A DNA stretch of 64,000 nucleotides from Arenibacter sp. F20364 (GTDB taxonomy: Bacteria > Bacteroidota > Bacteroidia > Flavobacteriales > Flavobacteriaceae): NCBI RefSeq assembly GCF_023015905.1, contig NZ_JALKBD010000002.1, positions 186,001 through 250,000 of the forward strand, read 5' to 3'. Below the pieces are notes generated by a model that searched no databases, was not told the origin of the DNA, and saw only the letters and a list, made by a program, of their open reading frames with translations. Shown here piece after piece: positions 41,940-50,796 of the stretch. The first letter of the stretch is position 1, and every line of letters starts with the position of its first letter. Made by a program: the position numbers and the translations under genes.

Positions 41940-42002
41940 ACCTCTCTTTTAAAAGGACCAATAATTATCGGTTGGGCCTTAAGTTGGGATAAATTGAAAA
42001 AT

Positions 42003-43067
42003 ATGTTCGTATTTGATGCCCATTTAGATCTGGCCATGAACGCCATGGAATGGAATAGGGATTTAACATGGAGCGTGGCCCAAATTAGACAAAGTGAATT
42101 GGGCATGACGGATAAACCGGATAGGGCAAAGAATACAGTGTCCTTAAGTGCTATGCGAGAGGGAAATATTGGTCTTTGCTTGGCTACCCAAATAGCAAGA
42201 TACGTAAAGAGGGAAAACCCCCTTCCCGGGTGGAACTCTCCCCAACAGGCTTGGGCCCAAACCCAAGGACAACTGGCTTGGTACAAGGCCATGGAAGAAA
42301 TTGGGGAAATGGTTCAAATTAGTAATACGGAGCAATTGAATTCGCATTTGGAACTTTGGGAAAATGGCAAGGGTAAAAAGCCGATCGGCTATATCCTTAG
42401 TTTGGAAGGAGCGGATTCCATAATTGCCATGGACCATTTGGAAAGAGCTTATGAACAAGGCCTGAGGGCCATTGGACCGGCGCACTATGGTCCCGGCACC
42501 TATGCACATGGCACGGATTCGGTAGGTGGCATTGGCCATAAAGGCAAGGAGCTATTAAAAGAAATAGAGCGATTAAACCTAATTCTGGACGCTACACACT
42601 TATGCGATCTTAGTTTTTGGGAAACCATGAAGGTATACAATGGTCCCGTTTGGGCAAGCCACAACAATTGTCGAGAATTTGTGGATCATAACAGACAGTT
42701 TTCTGATGAACAAATATTGGAGCTAATAGGAAGGAATGGCGTTATTGGGATAGCACTGGACGCTTGGATGATGGTCCCCAATTGGGTTAGGAGTGTTTCG
42801 ACTCCTGAGGGGATGGATGTTACTTTAGCCCAAATGATAAACAATATAGACCATATTTGCCAGTTGGCAGGAAATTCCCTGCACGTTGGAATAGGGACCG
42901 ATCTGGATGGAGGCTTTGGAAAAGAGCAATGTCCCACTGACCTAAATACGATCGCAGACCTACAGAAGATACCTGGACTATTGTTGGAAAAAGGGTATTC
43001 GGAAACGGATATAGAGAATATAATGAGCAAAAATTTTATTCGGTTTCTAAGAAAGGTATGGGGATAA
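42003..43067 (+). CDS. Membrane dipeptidase (M19, renal dipeptidase family)
   Basis: 354 residues from ATG 42003 (a TTG at 41994 is possible). A TIM-barrel zinc peptidase: FDAHLDLAMNAMEWNRD holds the first metal His/Asp, SLEGADSII the bridging Glu, ATHLCDLSFWE and WASHNNCREF the next metal His, and GIGTDLDGGFG the closing segment. M19 enzymes cleave dipeptides, often with a C-terminal D-residue. Last gene of the gntP-ridA-PLP enzyme unit, which fits a D-residue or peptide-derived substrate. Confidence 0.9.
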   Translation: MFVFDAHLDLAMNAMEWNRDLTWSVAQIRQSELGMTDKPDRAKNTVSLSAMREGNIGLCLATQIARYVKRENPLPGWNSPQQAWAQTQGQLAWYKAMEEIGEMVQISNTEQLNSHLELWENGKGKKPIGYILSLEGADSIIAMDHLERAYEQGLRAIGPAHYGPGTYAHGTDSVGGIGHKGKELLKEIERLNLILDATHLCDLSFWETMKVYNGPVWASHNNCREFVDHNRQFSDEQILELIGRNGVIGIALDAWMMVPNWVRSVSTPEGMDVTLAQMINNIDHICQLAGNSLHVGIGTDLDGGFGKEQCPTDLNTIADLQKIPGLLLEKGYSETDIENIMSKNFIRFLRKVWG

Positions 43068-43089
43068 TCAACCTACCGATCCGTTATTT

Positions 43090-44007
43090 TCAATATCTCT
43101 TTTCCCTAACCACATTGGCTTGATATTCGCCAGGGGAAACATTTTTCTTTCTCTTGAACACACGGTTAAAATATGACCTACTTTCAAAACCGCATTCCAT
43201 GAATACTTCTTTTATTGTACGTTTTGGATCTTGTAAAAGGCTAACAGCCAGATTGATGCGTTCATTGTTAATGAATTCTACAGGAGAAATGCCAAGTTCA
43301 TTTTTAAAGACCCTGTAAAAATGGGACTCGCTCATATGGGCCTTTTTGCTCAATGTTTCAATACTTAGAGGCTGGTATATATTTTCCCTAATAAAGGAGA
43401 CAATAAACCCCAATCTACTGTTGTTGCTGACCTCCAACGTTTGTTCCGTGTAAATCTTGCGCTCATTGCTCTGTAATATCCGCACTATCAGTTCGCTTAG
43501 CATATTGTCTACAAAGAGGTCTTTGGACGGATGGTTTTCCGTAAATAGAAAGAGCAATCGTTGTAAAATTTGATAGAGGCCAATATCATTTGTAAAATGA
43601 AAATTATAATCCATCAAAGCCCATTCTTTCCCATCCAATTTAGGCATGGTTTCATTCATTACCCTCAACATCTGTTTTATTTTATCCTCAGAAATGGCCA
43701 TGGCCAGGCAACGGGTAGGGTTGGTAGCCTTTGCTTCGGGAAAATCTATACACATTATTTCTTTGGATGGCAGTATTAGTGACTCACCGGGTAAAAAGTT
43801 AAATGACTCATGGTCCCTAAGGTGCATAATTTTTTTGCCACTTAGCATACTTGCCAGGACAGGCTGGTCAAACTGCAGCAATATCTGCTCCGCCTGCTGA
43901 TGGGTTTCAAAAACGTGCATGGCAGCATTGTTCAACGTATAGGTCGTTTGGTTCTCGACCAAAGTTTCCAATCTCCTATTATTAAAGTAAGCGTTGGATA
44001 GCTGCAT
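43090..44007 (-). CDS. AraC family transcriptional regulator
   Basis: 305 residues. An N-terminal AraC-type ligand-binding part (about 1-185) and a C-terminal double helix-turn-helix (about 200-300) are seen: LSKKAHMSESHFYRVFKNEL, the linker PVEFINNERINLAVSLLQ, and VFMECGFESRSYFNRVFKRK ending VSPGEYQ. The N-terminus of the AraC_N/HTH type matches regulators paired with aldehyde dehydrogenase genes. It is divergent from the ALDH gene across 248 bp that contain two 13-bp direct repeats spaced 21 bp, likely its binding site. Confidence 0.92.
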   Translation of the reverse strand: MQLSNAYFNNRRLETLVENQTTYTLNNAAMHVFETHQQAEQILLQFDQPVLASMLSGKKIMHLRDHESFNFLPGESLILPSKEIMCIDFPEAKATNPTRCLAMAISEDKIKQMLRVMNETMPKLDGKEWALMDYNFHFTNDIGLYQILQRLLFLFTENHPSKDLFVDNMLSELIVRILQSNERKIYTEQTLEVSNNSRLGFIVSFIRENIYQPLSIETLSKKAHMSESHFYRVFKNELGISPVEFINNERINLAVSLLQDPKRTIKEVFMECGFESRSYFNRVFKRKKNVSPGEYQANVVREKRY

Positions 44008-44100
44008 CCCAGATATATTTAAATTGTCATTAATTATTATTCAACGAGCTTATTTTGTTAAAAATACAAAATTAATCACCTCAAATTGGGATATAAACAA

Positions 44101-44134
44101 TTATTGATAGGATAGTTCATGTTATTGATAGAAT
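44101..44134 (+). promoter_or_regulatory. Direct-repeat operator, probable AraC-type activator site
   Basis: TTATTGATAGGAT (44101-44113) and TTATTGATAGAAT (44122-44134) agree in 12 of 13 positions with a 21-bp period, two helical turns. That is the arrangement used by AraC dimers. The second repeat ends 28 nt before a TACATTTG -7 box (44163-44170), where an activator could contact polymerase for the aldehyde dehydrogenase gene. Confidence 0.6.
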
Positions 44135-44162
44135 GGGTCAGAATTTTAACAAAAACGCTTCA

Positions 44163-44170
44163 TACATTTG
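44163..44170 (+). promoter_or_regulatory. Candidate -7 element (TACATTTG) of the ALDH gene
   Basis: An exact TAnnTTTG match with no TTG -33 element at standard spacing, as expected for an activator-dependent promoter. The leader would be about 79 nt and includes the inverted repeat GCCAAT-AACG-ATTGGC at 44204-44219. Confidence 0.45.
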
Positions 44171-44255
44171 AAAACAAGCCACTTACACTTACAATATGGC
44201 TCGGCCAATAACGATTGGCAAAATGAAATCTAATATTAATTAAAAATATACGATC

Positions 44256-45779
44256 ATGGGAGATGTAAAGACCACAACACAGAATAGGGTCGAAAGACCA
44301 GTATTTAAAAGTCAGTATGAAAATTTTATAGGCGGTACATGGGTGTCGCCCACCAAAGGGGAGTATTTTGATAATATTTCACCAGTAGATGGCAATAGTT
44401 TTACCAAAATAGCGCGATCTACCGCTGAGGATATTGAACTGGCGTTGGATGCCGCATGGGCTGCAGCCCCGGAATGGAATAATTCCTCCGCAGCATCAAG
44501 AAGTAATTTATTGTTGAAGATTGCGGATATAATGGAGCAAAACCTGGAAGTTTTGGCGCGGGCGGAAACCTGGGATAACGGAAAACCCATCAGGGAAACC
44601 ATGGCTGCAGATTTACCTTTGGCCATAGACCATTTTCGCTATTTTGCGGGGGTCATAAGGGCAGAGGAAGGTACTGCCAGTGAATTGGATGCCAATACGG
44701 TATCCTTAAATATTCCAGAGCCTCTAGGAGTTGTTGGACAAATTATTCCTTGGAACTTTCCTCTACTTATGGCAGCTTGGAAGGTGGCACCTGCACTGGC
44801 AGCCGGAAACTGCGTAGTTCTAAAACCGGCAGAACAAACTCCTGTGGGAATCTTGGTGCTAATGGAACTTATAGAAAATGTATTGCCGGCAGGGGTGCTT
44901 AATGTGGTGAACGGATTTGGTATTGAGGCAGGTAAACCATTGGCTTCCAATCCCAGAATTAACAAGATTGCATTTACAGGCGAGACAACTACCGGGCAGT
45001 TGATTATGCAGTACGCCTCCAAAAACATTATTCCGGTTACTTTGGAATTGGGGGGTAAATCGCCCAACGTGTTTTTTGAAAGCATTATGGAAGCAGATGA
45101 TGAATTCTTCGACAAATGTTTGGAGGGAGCGGCAATGTTTGCCTTTAATCAGGGCGAAGTATGTACCTCCCCATCCCGTATTTTGGTACAGGAAAGTATT
45201 TACGAAAAATTTATTGAGCGTGTTGTTGCCCGTACCAACAAAATAAGGCTGGGACATCCACTGGATCCTGAAACTATGATGGGTGCACAGGCTTCCAACG
45301 ATCAATATGAAAAAATCCTGAACTATATCAAAATTGGAAAAGAGGAGGGCTGTGAAGTACTAACCGGTGGTGATGCAGCCTATAATGAAGGTTTGGAAGG
45401 GGGTTTTTATATTCAGCCCACTATTCTAAAAGGAAACAATAAAATGAGGGTCTTTCAGGAAGAGATCTTTGGTCCTGTTGTGTGCCTAACAACCTTTAAG
45501 GATGAGGCAGAGGCTATTGAGATTGCCAATGATACATTATATGGTCTGGGCGCTGGCGTATGGACAAGGGATACCCATCAGGCCTACAAGGTGGCCAGGG
45601 CAATTAAGGCCGGTCGCGTTTGGGTAAATAGCTATCATACCTATCCGGCACATGCTCCTTTTGGCGGATATAAGAAATCAGGAATTGGTAGGGAAACCCA
45701 TAAAATGATGTTGAACCACTACAGGCAAACTAAAAATATGCTTATTTCCTACGACAAAAAAGCACTTGGATTTTTTTAA
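44256..45779 (+). CDS. Aldehyde dehydrogenase (acetaldehyde/ExaC-type)
   Basis: 507 residues. NAD-binding ALDH fold: [20 protein letters not shown], then KPAEQTP, catalytic Glu in [11 protein letters not shown] and catalytic Cys in [12 protein letters not shown] near residue 303. The GEVCT context and size match the ExaC/AldB group acting on acetaldehyde and related short aldehydes. DUF779, its usual partner, follows 18 bp downstream. It is probably induced through the divergent AraC protein. It could dispose of the aldehyde from the PLP enzyme at 40.8 kb, or of alcohol-derived aldehydes. Confidence 0.94.
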   Translation: MGDVKTTTQNRVERPVFKSQYENFIGGTWVSPTKGEYFDNISPVDGNSFTKIARSTAEDIELALDAAWAAAPEWNNSSAASRSNLLLKIADIMEQNLEVLARAETWDNGKPIRETMAADLPLAIDHFRYFAGVIRAEEGTASELDANTVSLNIPEPLGVVGQIIPWNFPLLMAAWKVAPALAAGNCVVLKPAEQTPVGILVLMELIENVLPAGVLNVVNGFGIEAGKPLASNPRINKIAFTGETTTGQLIMQYASKNIIPVTLELGGKSPNVFFESIMEADDEFFDKCLEGAAMFAFNQGEVCTSPSRILVQESIYEKFIERVVARTNKIRLGHPLDPETMMGAQASNDQYEKILNYIKIGKEEGCEVLTGGDAAYNEGLEGGFYIQPTILKGNNKMRVFQEEIFGPVVCLTTFKDEAEAIEIANDTLYGLGAGVWTRDTHQAYKVARAIKAGRVWVNSYHTYPAHAPFGGYKKSGIGRETHKMMLNHYRQTKNMLISYDKKALGFF

Positions 45780-45797
45780 GAAGTAAAGTCAAATGAT

Positions 45798-46172
45798 ATG
45801 GTCAAAAGAGTATTGATTTCAGAAAATGCAAGGCAGGTATTGGAGCAACTAAAGTCCCAGCACGGGGAGCTAATGTTCCATCAGAGTGGAGGTTGTTGTG
45901 ATGGGTCATCGCCCATGTGTTTTCCTAAAGGGGAATTAATGCTAAATGAAACCGATGTTTATCTAGGAGATGTTGCAAACTGTGCTTTCTATATGTCCAA
46001 AGATCAATTTGAATATTGGAAACATACCCAATTGACTGTGGACGTCACCGAAGGCAGAGGCTCCAGTTTTTCACTAGAAATACCGTTGGGATTGCGCTTT
46101 GTTATAAAGTCCCGTTTGTTTACAGGAGACGAATTTGCCCAATTGCGGCCTGTTGATACGGTCAAGAATTAG
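45798..46172 (+). CDS. DUF779 protein (aldehyde dehydrogenase partner)
   Basis: 124 residues. The Cys-rich start HGELMFHQSGGCCDGSSPMC (residues 20-39) and the later DVTEGRGSSFSLEIPLGLRF are the DUF779 signature. It occurs almost always beside acetaldehyde-type ALDH genes; its biochemical role is not settled, though the vicinal cysteines suggest a metal or redox site. It ends at a strong terminator, closing the ALDH unit. Confidence 0.92.
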   Translation: MVKRVLISENARQVLEQLKSQHGELMFHQSGGCCDGSSPMCFPKGELMLNETDVYLGDVANCAFYMSKDQFEYWKHTQLTVDVTEGRGSSFSLEIPLGLRFVIKSRLFTGDEFAQLRPVDTVKN

Positions 46173-46193
46173 GAAATTCTCCGCTTTAATTAC

Positions 46194-46232
46194 AAAAGTC
46201 GGTTTAAGTATAAGCTTAAACCGACTTTTTTT
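46194..46232 (+). terminator. Intrinsic terminator of the ALDH-DUF779 unit
   Basis: AAAAGTCGGTTTAAG (46194-46208) pairs with CTTAAACCGACTTTT (46215-46229) around a 6-nt loop and runs into T's. Confidence 0.9.
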
Positions 46233-46318
46233 ATTATACTGTGAATTTAACAGCATTTTAGGGGCACATGGCAAGGTATTTGATATTTTTGTATCTGTTA
46301 GGTACCTCAAACGGTTTT

Positions 46319-46960
46319 ATGAGAATAGTATTTTTAACTTGCATTCTATTTTTAATTTCGCAGTTGGGTACGGCCCAAACAGACCTTCCCACGACCAATC
46401 CTTTTAAAATAGAAGGAGACAAAGGGGTTAGGGAAAACCCCGATCAAGGGACTGCATTGAAAATTCCTTCCATTATTACCTTAAAACCTACTACCAATCT
46501 CAGGGACTCCCTAACGGCCAGAAATATTAAGATGCTTCCGGACAGGGAATTGGTACAGGCTGGATATGGCCTAAAAATAGATCCCAAAGTTAACGAAAAG
46601 GAAAAGGAGGGTTCTTCTACTTTTTTTGGCAATATGTATTTGGGCGATATTAAGAGCAACGGGAAATTCGTGGGCATTGTGTGCCGTGACCATGAGTATG
46701 TAGATGGAGATAGGGTGAGAATATTGCTCAACGATAAAGTGGTGGAACCCAATATTTTTCTAACAGGTTCCTTTAAAGGAATTAACCTAGATTTGCAGAA
46801 GGGTTTTAATAGAATTGATTTCGAGGCACTAAACCAAGGTACTTCAGGACCCAACACGGCCCAAGTAAATGTATATGATGATGAAGGAAAAATGATACAT
46901 TCCAATATGTGGAATTTATCTACTGGATCCAAAGCCACCATTATAATCATTAAGGAGTAG
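46319..46960 (+). CDS. Secreted protein of unknown function
   Basis: 213 residues from ATG 46319, chosen because MRIVFLTCILFLISQLGTAQ is an ideal signal peptide; the in-frame ATG at 46268 adds a doubtful leader. The mature part has a Pro/Thr-rich start, then a beta-sandwich-like region (MYLGDIKSNGKFVGIVCRDH, VDGDRVRILLNDKVVEP, INLDLQKGFNRIDFEALNQG) resembling Ig-like or carbohydrate-binding folds. Such proteins are frequent, unnamed, in Flavobacteriia. It is not clearly linked to neighbours. Confidence 0.7.
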   Translation: MRIVFLTCILFLISQLGTAQTDLPTTNPFKIEGDKGVRENPDQGTALKIPSIITLKPTTNLRDSLTARNIKMLPDRELVQAGYGLKIDPKVNEKEKEGSSTFFGNMYLGDIKSNGKFVGIVCRDHEYVDGDRVRILLNDKVVEPNIFLTGSFKGINLDLQKGFNRIDFEALNQGTSGPNTAQVNVYDDEGKMIHSNMWNLSTGSKATIIIIKE

Positions 46961-46989
46961 CTCAATAAGAAACACAAACACAGACCAAT

Positions 46990-47088
46990 ATGAAAGGATA
47001 TTACTATTTGTTGATTATTAATCTAGTGCTTATTTTAATTCCTTATTCCTTAAGATTGTTCAGAAATTATAAAAGGAACAAGAACTGA
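46990..47088 (+). CDS. 32-residue predicted single-pass membrane peptide
   Basis: ATG 46990 to TGA at 47088 encodes MKGYYYLLIINLVLILIPYS followed by LRLFRNYKRNKN: one hydrophobic segment and a basic cytoplasmic-side tail. It begins 29 nt after the secreted protein gene. The positive-inside pattern suggests a real membrane peptide, but there is no comparative evidence. The remaining 47089-47282 region has no gene; a TATCTTTG -7 box lies at 47161. Confidence 0.4.
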   Translation: MKGYYYLLIINLVLILIPYSLRLFRNYKRNKN

Positions 47089-47282
47089 TAGGGATGTTTT
47101 CCAAAAATGGTTTAAACTACTTTTAACAACTACTATTATTAAATGAATGTCTTAAGCCCATATCTTTGAAACTGTTATGTTTTGATAGCATGAAGGTAGG
47201 CAGATACTTATTTGACCGCCATTGATTTTAGGCAGGAAAACCTCTCAACACTATTTTACGTAAATTTTATAAAACATCCTTG

Positions 47283-48044
47283 ATGCGGTTGTCCTTATTA
47301 TTTGTCCTTGCTATTGTTTTTACTGGCTGTTCCCAGGAAGGGGAATTGACCGCTATTGAACCTGCCTTGGACGATATTTTGGAAACTGAGCTGCCTTCAG
47401 CCCTTGACAATGAATTAGCTGGACCGTATTTAAACGAATCTGGGACCTATAATTATTTGGCCCTGGGAGATAGCTATACCATAGGAGCTAGCGTTACAAG
47501 TGCTGAAAGTTTTCCAATCCAATTAAAGGATAGATTGGAGCAGGGACTTGAGGTAGAAGTTAATACAGAAATTATTGCTGTAACCGGATGGCGAACAGAT
47601 AATTTGTTGGACGGCCTCAACAGAGGGACTTTACACGCTTCCTATAACTTGGTAACCCTTTTAATTGGTGTAAATAACCAATATCAAGGTAGGCCCTTTA
47701 GAATTTATACCAAAGAGTTTCCACAACTTTTGGAGCGGGCCATTGAATTGGCCTATGGCAACCCTAAAAATGTGGTGGTAGTTTCTATTCCGGATTATGC
47801 CTATACTCCTTTTGCCTCATTTGGTAATACCGATAAAATATCCAAAGAAATTAATGCATATAATGCCTTTGCTGAATCCACGGCCTTACAAAAGGGAGTG
47901 CCCTTTTTAAATATTACGGACATAACCCGAAATGGATTGTCCAATCCAGAATTGGTAGCTGGGGATGGCCTGCATCCCTCTGGTGAGGCCTATAAGAGAT
48001 TTGTAGATGTAATTTATCCGGTAGTACTTCCTATTTTTGATTAA
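47283..48044 (+). CDS. SGNH/GDSL hydrolase lipoprotein
   Basis: 253 residues. Signal MRLSLLFVLAIVFTGC with lipobox Cys16. The SGNH active site is visible: nucleophile Ser in LALGDSYTIG, oxyanion-hole Asn in LIGVNNQYQG and the Asp-His pair in GDGLHPSGEAYKRF. Such enzymes remove acetyl or acyl groups from polysaccharides or lipids. With the deacetylase-like gene and GH9 downstream it might act on decorated polysaccharide, though an ABC exporter gene lies between. Confidence 0.87.
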   Translation: MRLSLLFVLAIVFTGCSQEGELTAIEPALDDILETELPSALDNELAGPYLNESGTYNYLALGDSYTIGASVTSAESFPIQLKDRLEQGLEVEVNTEIIAVTGWRTDNLLDGLNRGTLHASYNLVTLLIGVNNQYQGRPFRIYTKEFPQLLERAIELAYGNPKNVVVVSIPDYAYTPFASFGNTDKISKEINAYNAFAESTALQKGVPFLNITDITRNGLSNPELVAGDGLHPSGEAYKRFVDVIYPVVLPIFD

Positions 48045-48162
48045 CGGTAATTTCTTTCAAAAGAAATTGGACACAAAGGTTGGGCTATTTTCTTGTTTTT
48101 AAAGTAACTTGCTGGTCACAGTTGTGGCTTAACAGAAGATTTTCTTGTGGTTGAGCTACTAA

Positions 48163-48170
48163 TAACTTTG
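48163..48170 (+). promoter_or_regulatory. Candidate -7 element (TAACTTTG) of the ABC transporter gene
   Basis: An exact TAnnTTTG match 49 nt before the ATG at 48219. The nearest TTG (48145-48147) gives a 15-nt spacer, slightly short. Confidence 0.4.
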
Positions 48171-48218
48171 AGTACATTTACACTTTAAAAATCTCCTCAA
48201 TAAAAAATATGATTCCTA

Positions 48219-49955
48219 ATGTCCAATAAAAAAGTTAGTATTCTTACCGCCTTTAAAACAATAATTTGGCCGCGACGCAATTTGGTTTTTATCGGTCTGT
48301 TCTTGATCGTTATAAGTAATGCGGCAAATTTTGTAGGTCCTATCTCCCTTAAATATTTTATGGATGAGGTTATTCCCAATAAGGATATGGACATGCTTAA
48401 AATTTTGGTCGGTTTGGTAATCCTGTCAATTTTGGTACGCGCCGTAACCTCTTTTTTGTTGACCAAAATCTTGAGTGTCCAAGCCCAATACCTTATCTCG
48501 GAGCTTAGGGCACAGGTACAAAAGAAAGTGCTGTCGCTCCCGATCCGTTTTTTCGACAATGCAAAATCCGGAGCTTTGGTTTCCCGTATCATGTCCGATG
48601 TGGAGGGGGTTCGTAACCTTATTGGTACAGGATTGGTGCAATTGGTGGGTGGAAGTATCACGGCCATTGGTGCCTTGGTTTATATGTTGTGGATAAGTCC
48701 ATCAATGACCTTCTTTACGTTTATTCCATTGGCCATTTTTGCTTTTATAGCCTTAAAGGCTTTTAAGGTTATCCGACCTATATTTAGAAATCGAGGTAAA
48801 ATAAATGCTGAAGTTACGGGGAGACTGACCGAAACCCTTAGTGGAATTAGGGTAATTAAAGGATTTAATGCAGAAGAGCAGGAGACTAAAGTCTTTGAGA
48901 GCGGGGTAGAGCTGTTGTTTCAAAATGTAAAAAAGAGCCTTACGGCAACCGCTTTTATGACAAGTTCATCTACGTTTCTGATAGGAATTGCCACTACTGG
49001 AATCATGGGCATAGGAGGGTATAAAATTATGTATGAAGGTTTGAGTCTCGGGGATTTTCTGTCGTTCACCTTTGTTTTGGGCATCATGATCGCTCCTATT
49101 GTGCAAATGAGCAACATAGGAAGTCAACTTACGGAGGCACTTGCCGGTTTGGATCGTACTGAAGAACTAATGAATATGATACCGGAAGCCAATGAACAGG
49201 AAAGAACCATTGTTCTGGAAAAAATAAGGGGGGATATTGCCTTCAATGATGTCTCCTTTGCCTATGAAGAAGATAAGGAAGTATTGCACAATGTTAGTTT
49301 TGAAGTAAAATCTGGAAATGTGGTTGCCTTGGTGGGCAGTTCCGGTTCGGGAAAATCTACGATAGCCGGTTTGGCGGCAACCTTTCTAAACCCCCTCTCT
49401 GGGACCATTACCGTGGACGGCCAAGATATTTCCAAAGTTGATTTGAGTAGCTATCGCAAAAACCTGGGAGTTGTATTGCAGGACGAATTTTTGTTTGAAG
49501 GTACCATTAGGGAAAATATAATGTTCCCAAGACCCAATGCAACCGAGGAAGAAGTTCTAAGTGCCGTTAAGGCAGCTTATGTAGATGAATTTACAGATAG
49601 GTTCGAAAAAGGTCTGGATACGCTGATCGGGGAGCGGGGCGTAAAGCTCTCTGGCGGACAGCGGCAACGTATTGCCATAGCTAGAGCAGTTTTGGCCGAT
49701 CCGAAAATTTTAATATTGGATGAAGCCACTTCCAATCTGGATACGGAAAGCGAAGCCTTGATTCAAAAAAGTTTGGCCGCCCTGACCCAGGGAAGGACGA
49801 CTTTTGTCATTGCCCACAGATTGAGTACGATTAGAAAGGCCAATCAAATTCTGGTAATAGAAAATGGTCGAATTGCTGAAAAGGGTACCCACGATGAACT
49901 AATCGCCAAAGAAGGACGATACTATAACCTATTTACCTATCAGGCTAGGATTTAG
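48219..49955 (+). CDS. ABC exporter, fused membrane and ATPase domains (MsbA/multidrug type)
   Basis: 578 residues. Six membrane helices occupy about 1-310, with coupling-helix sequences such as RIMSDVEGVRNLIG. The ATPase domain (about 335-575) has Walker A GSSGSGKST, Q-loop LGVVLQDEFLFEGTI, signature LSGGQRQRIAIARA and Walker B ILILDEATS, followed by the switch His in VIAHRLS. Half-transporters of this type dimerise and export lipids, drugs or peptides. It starts 175 bp after the SGNH gene and precedes the deacetylase by 18 bp, possibly in one operon. Confidence 0.93.
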   Translation: MSNKKVSILTAFKTIIWPRRNLVFIGLFLIVISNAANFVGPISLKYFMDEVIPNKDMDMLKILVGLVILSILVRAVTSFLLTKILSVQAQYLISELRAQVQKKVLSLPIRFFDNAKSGALVSRIMSDVEGVRNLIGTGLVQLVGGSITAIGALVYMLWISPSMTFFTFIPLAIFAFIALKAFKVIRPIFRNRGKINAEVTGRLTETLSGIRVIKGFNAEEQETKVFESGVELLFQNVKKSLTATAFMTSSSTFLIGIATTGIMGIGGYKIMYEGLSLGDFLSFTFVLGIMIAPIVQMSNIGSQLTEALAGLDRTEELMNMIPEANEQERTIVLEKIRGDIAFNDVSFAYEEDKEVLHNVSFEVKSGNVVALVGSSGSGKSTIAGLAATFLNPLSGTITVDGQDISKVDLSSYRKNLGVVLQDEFLFEGTIRENIMFPRPNATEEEVLSAVKAAYVDEFTDRFEKGLDTLIGERGVKLSGGQRQRIAIARAVLADPKILILDEATSNLDTESEALIQKSLAALTQGRTTFVIAHRLSTIRKANQILVIENGRIAEKGTHDELIAKEGRYYNLFTYQARI

Positions 49956-49972
49956 AGGGAATATTCGAGGCT

Positions 49973-50755
49973 ATGAGAATAACTTTATATTCTTTATTTA
50001 TAATCGGTAGCATTCTGGTCGGCAATGCTCAAGATTTGCAATCGGAAAATTTCTCTTATTTAAAAGGGGCTTTGGTCAGGGGGGATATTAAGCGTCCTGC
50101 CTTATCGTTAATATTTACAGGTGATGAATTTGGGGACGGTGCCAAGTATATTCAGAAGCTCCTTAAAAAGGAAAAGGTGTTGGCTTCCTTTTTCTTAACG
50201 GGAAACTTTTACAGTAATCCAAAATTTGCCAGAACAATCAAAAAGTTGCGTGCAGATGGTCATTATTTAGGTGCACATTCCAACAAACACCTTTTGTATT
50301 GTGATTGGACCCAAAGAGATAGCCTGTTGGTTTCAAAAGAAGAATTTACACAGGATCTTCTGGAAAATTATGGAAAAATGAAAGAATTTGGCATTGAAAA
50401 GAAGGATGCCCGTTATTTTCTTCCTCCCTATGAATGGTATAACGATAGTATTGCCAAATGGACTGGGAATATGGGGTTGTTATTGGTAAATATGACCCAT
50501 GGCACCTTGTCTCATGCGGATTATACTACCCCTGCAATGAAAAACTATAGGTCCAGCCAGGAAATTTTCCATAGTATCATACAATATGAAGAACGAAATA
50601 AAACTGGATTAAATGGATTTTTGCTGCTTATGCATATTGGTACAGCCCCCTCCCGAACAGACAAGCTGTATTATTCATTGGAAACCTTAATAGAACATTT
50701 AAAAAAAAAGGGCTATCAATTGCAAAGTATTGAAAGCTTACTGGATAGTAATTAA
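49973..50755 (+). CDS. Polysaccharide deacetylase-like secreted protein
   Basis: 260 residues. The signal peptide ends at GNAQ (residue 20). NodB-like fold: the usual TFDD motif appears as FTGDEFGDG (D51), the metal histidines as AHSNKH (H102 and H106) and the later motif as RYFLPPYEWYN. The TGDE variant is a known carbohydrate esterase family 4 subgroup pattern in Bacteroidetes, but activity is not assured. It is followed 42 bp later by a GH9 enzyme on the same strand, consistent with joint action on a glycan. Confidence 0.85.
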   Translation: MRITLYSLFIIGSILVGNAQDLQSENFSYLKGALVRGDIKRPALSLIFTGDEFGDGAKYIQKLLKKEKVLASFFLTGNFYSNPKFARTIKKLRADGHYLGAHSNKHLLYCDWTQRDSLLVSKEEFTQDLLENYGKMKEFGIEKKDARYFLPPYEWYNDSIAKWTGNMGLLLVNMTHGTLSHADYTTPAMKNYRSSQEIFHSIIQYEERNKTGLNGFLLLMHIGTAPSRTDKLYYSLETLIEHLKKKGYQLQSIESLLDSN

Positions 50756-50796
50756 GAGGCAATATTATTATATTTAAGCTTTAAATCTTCCATCCT

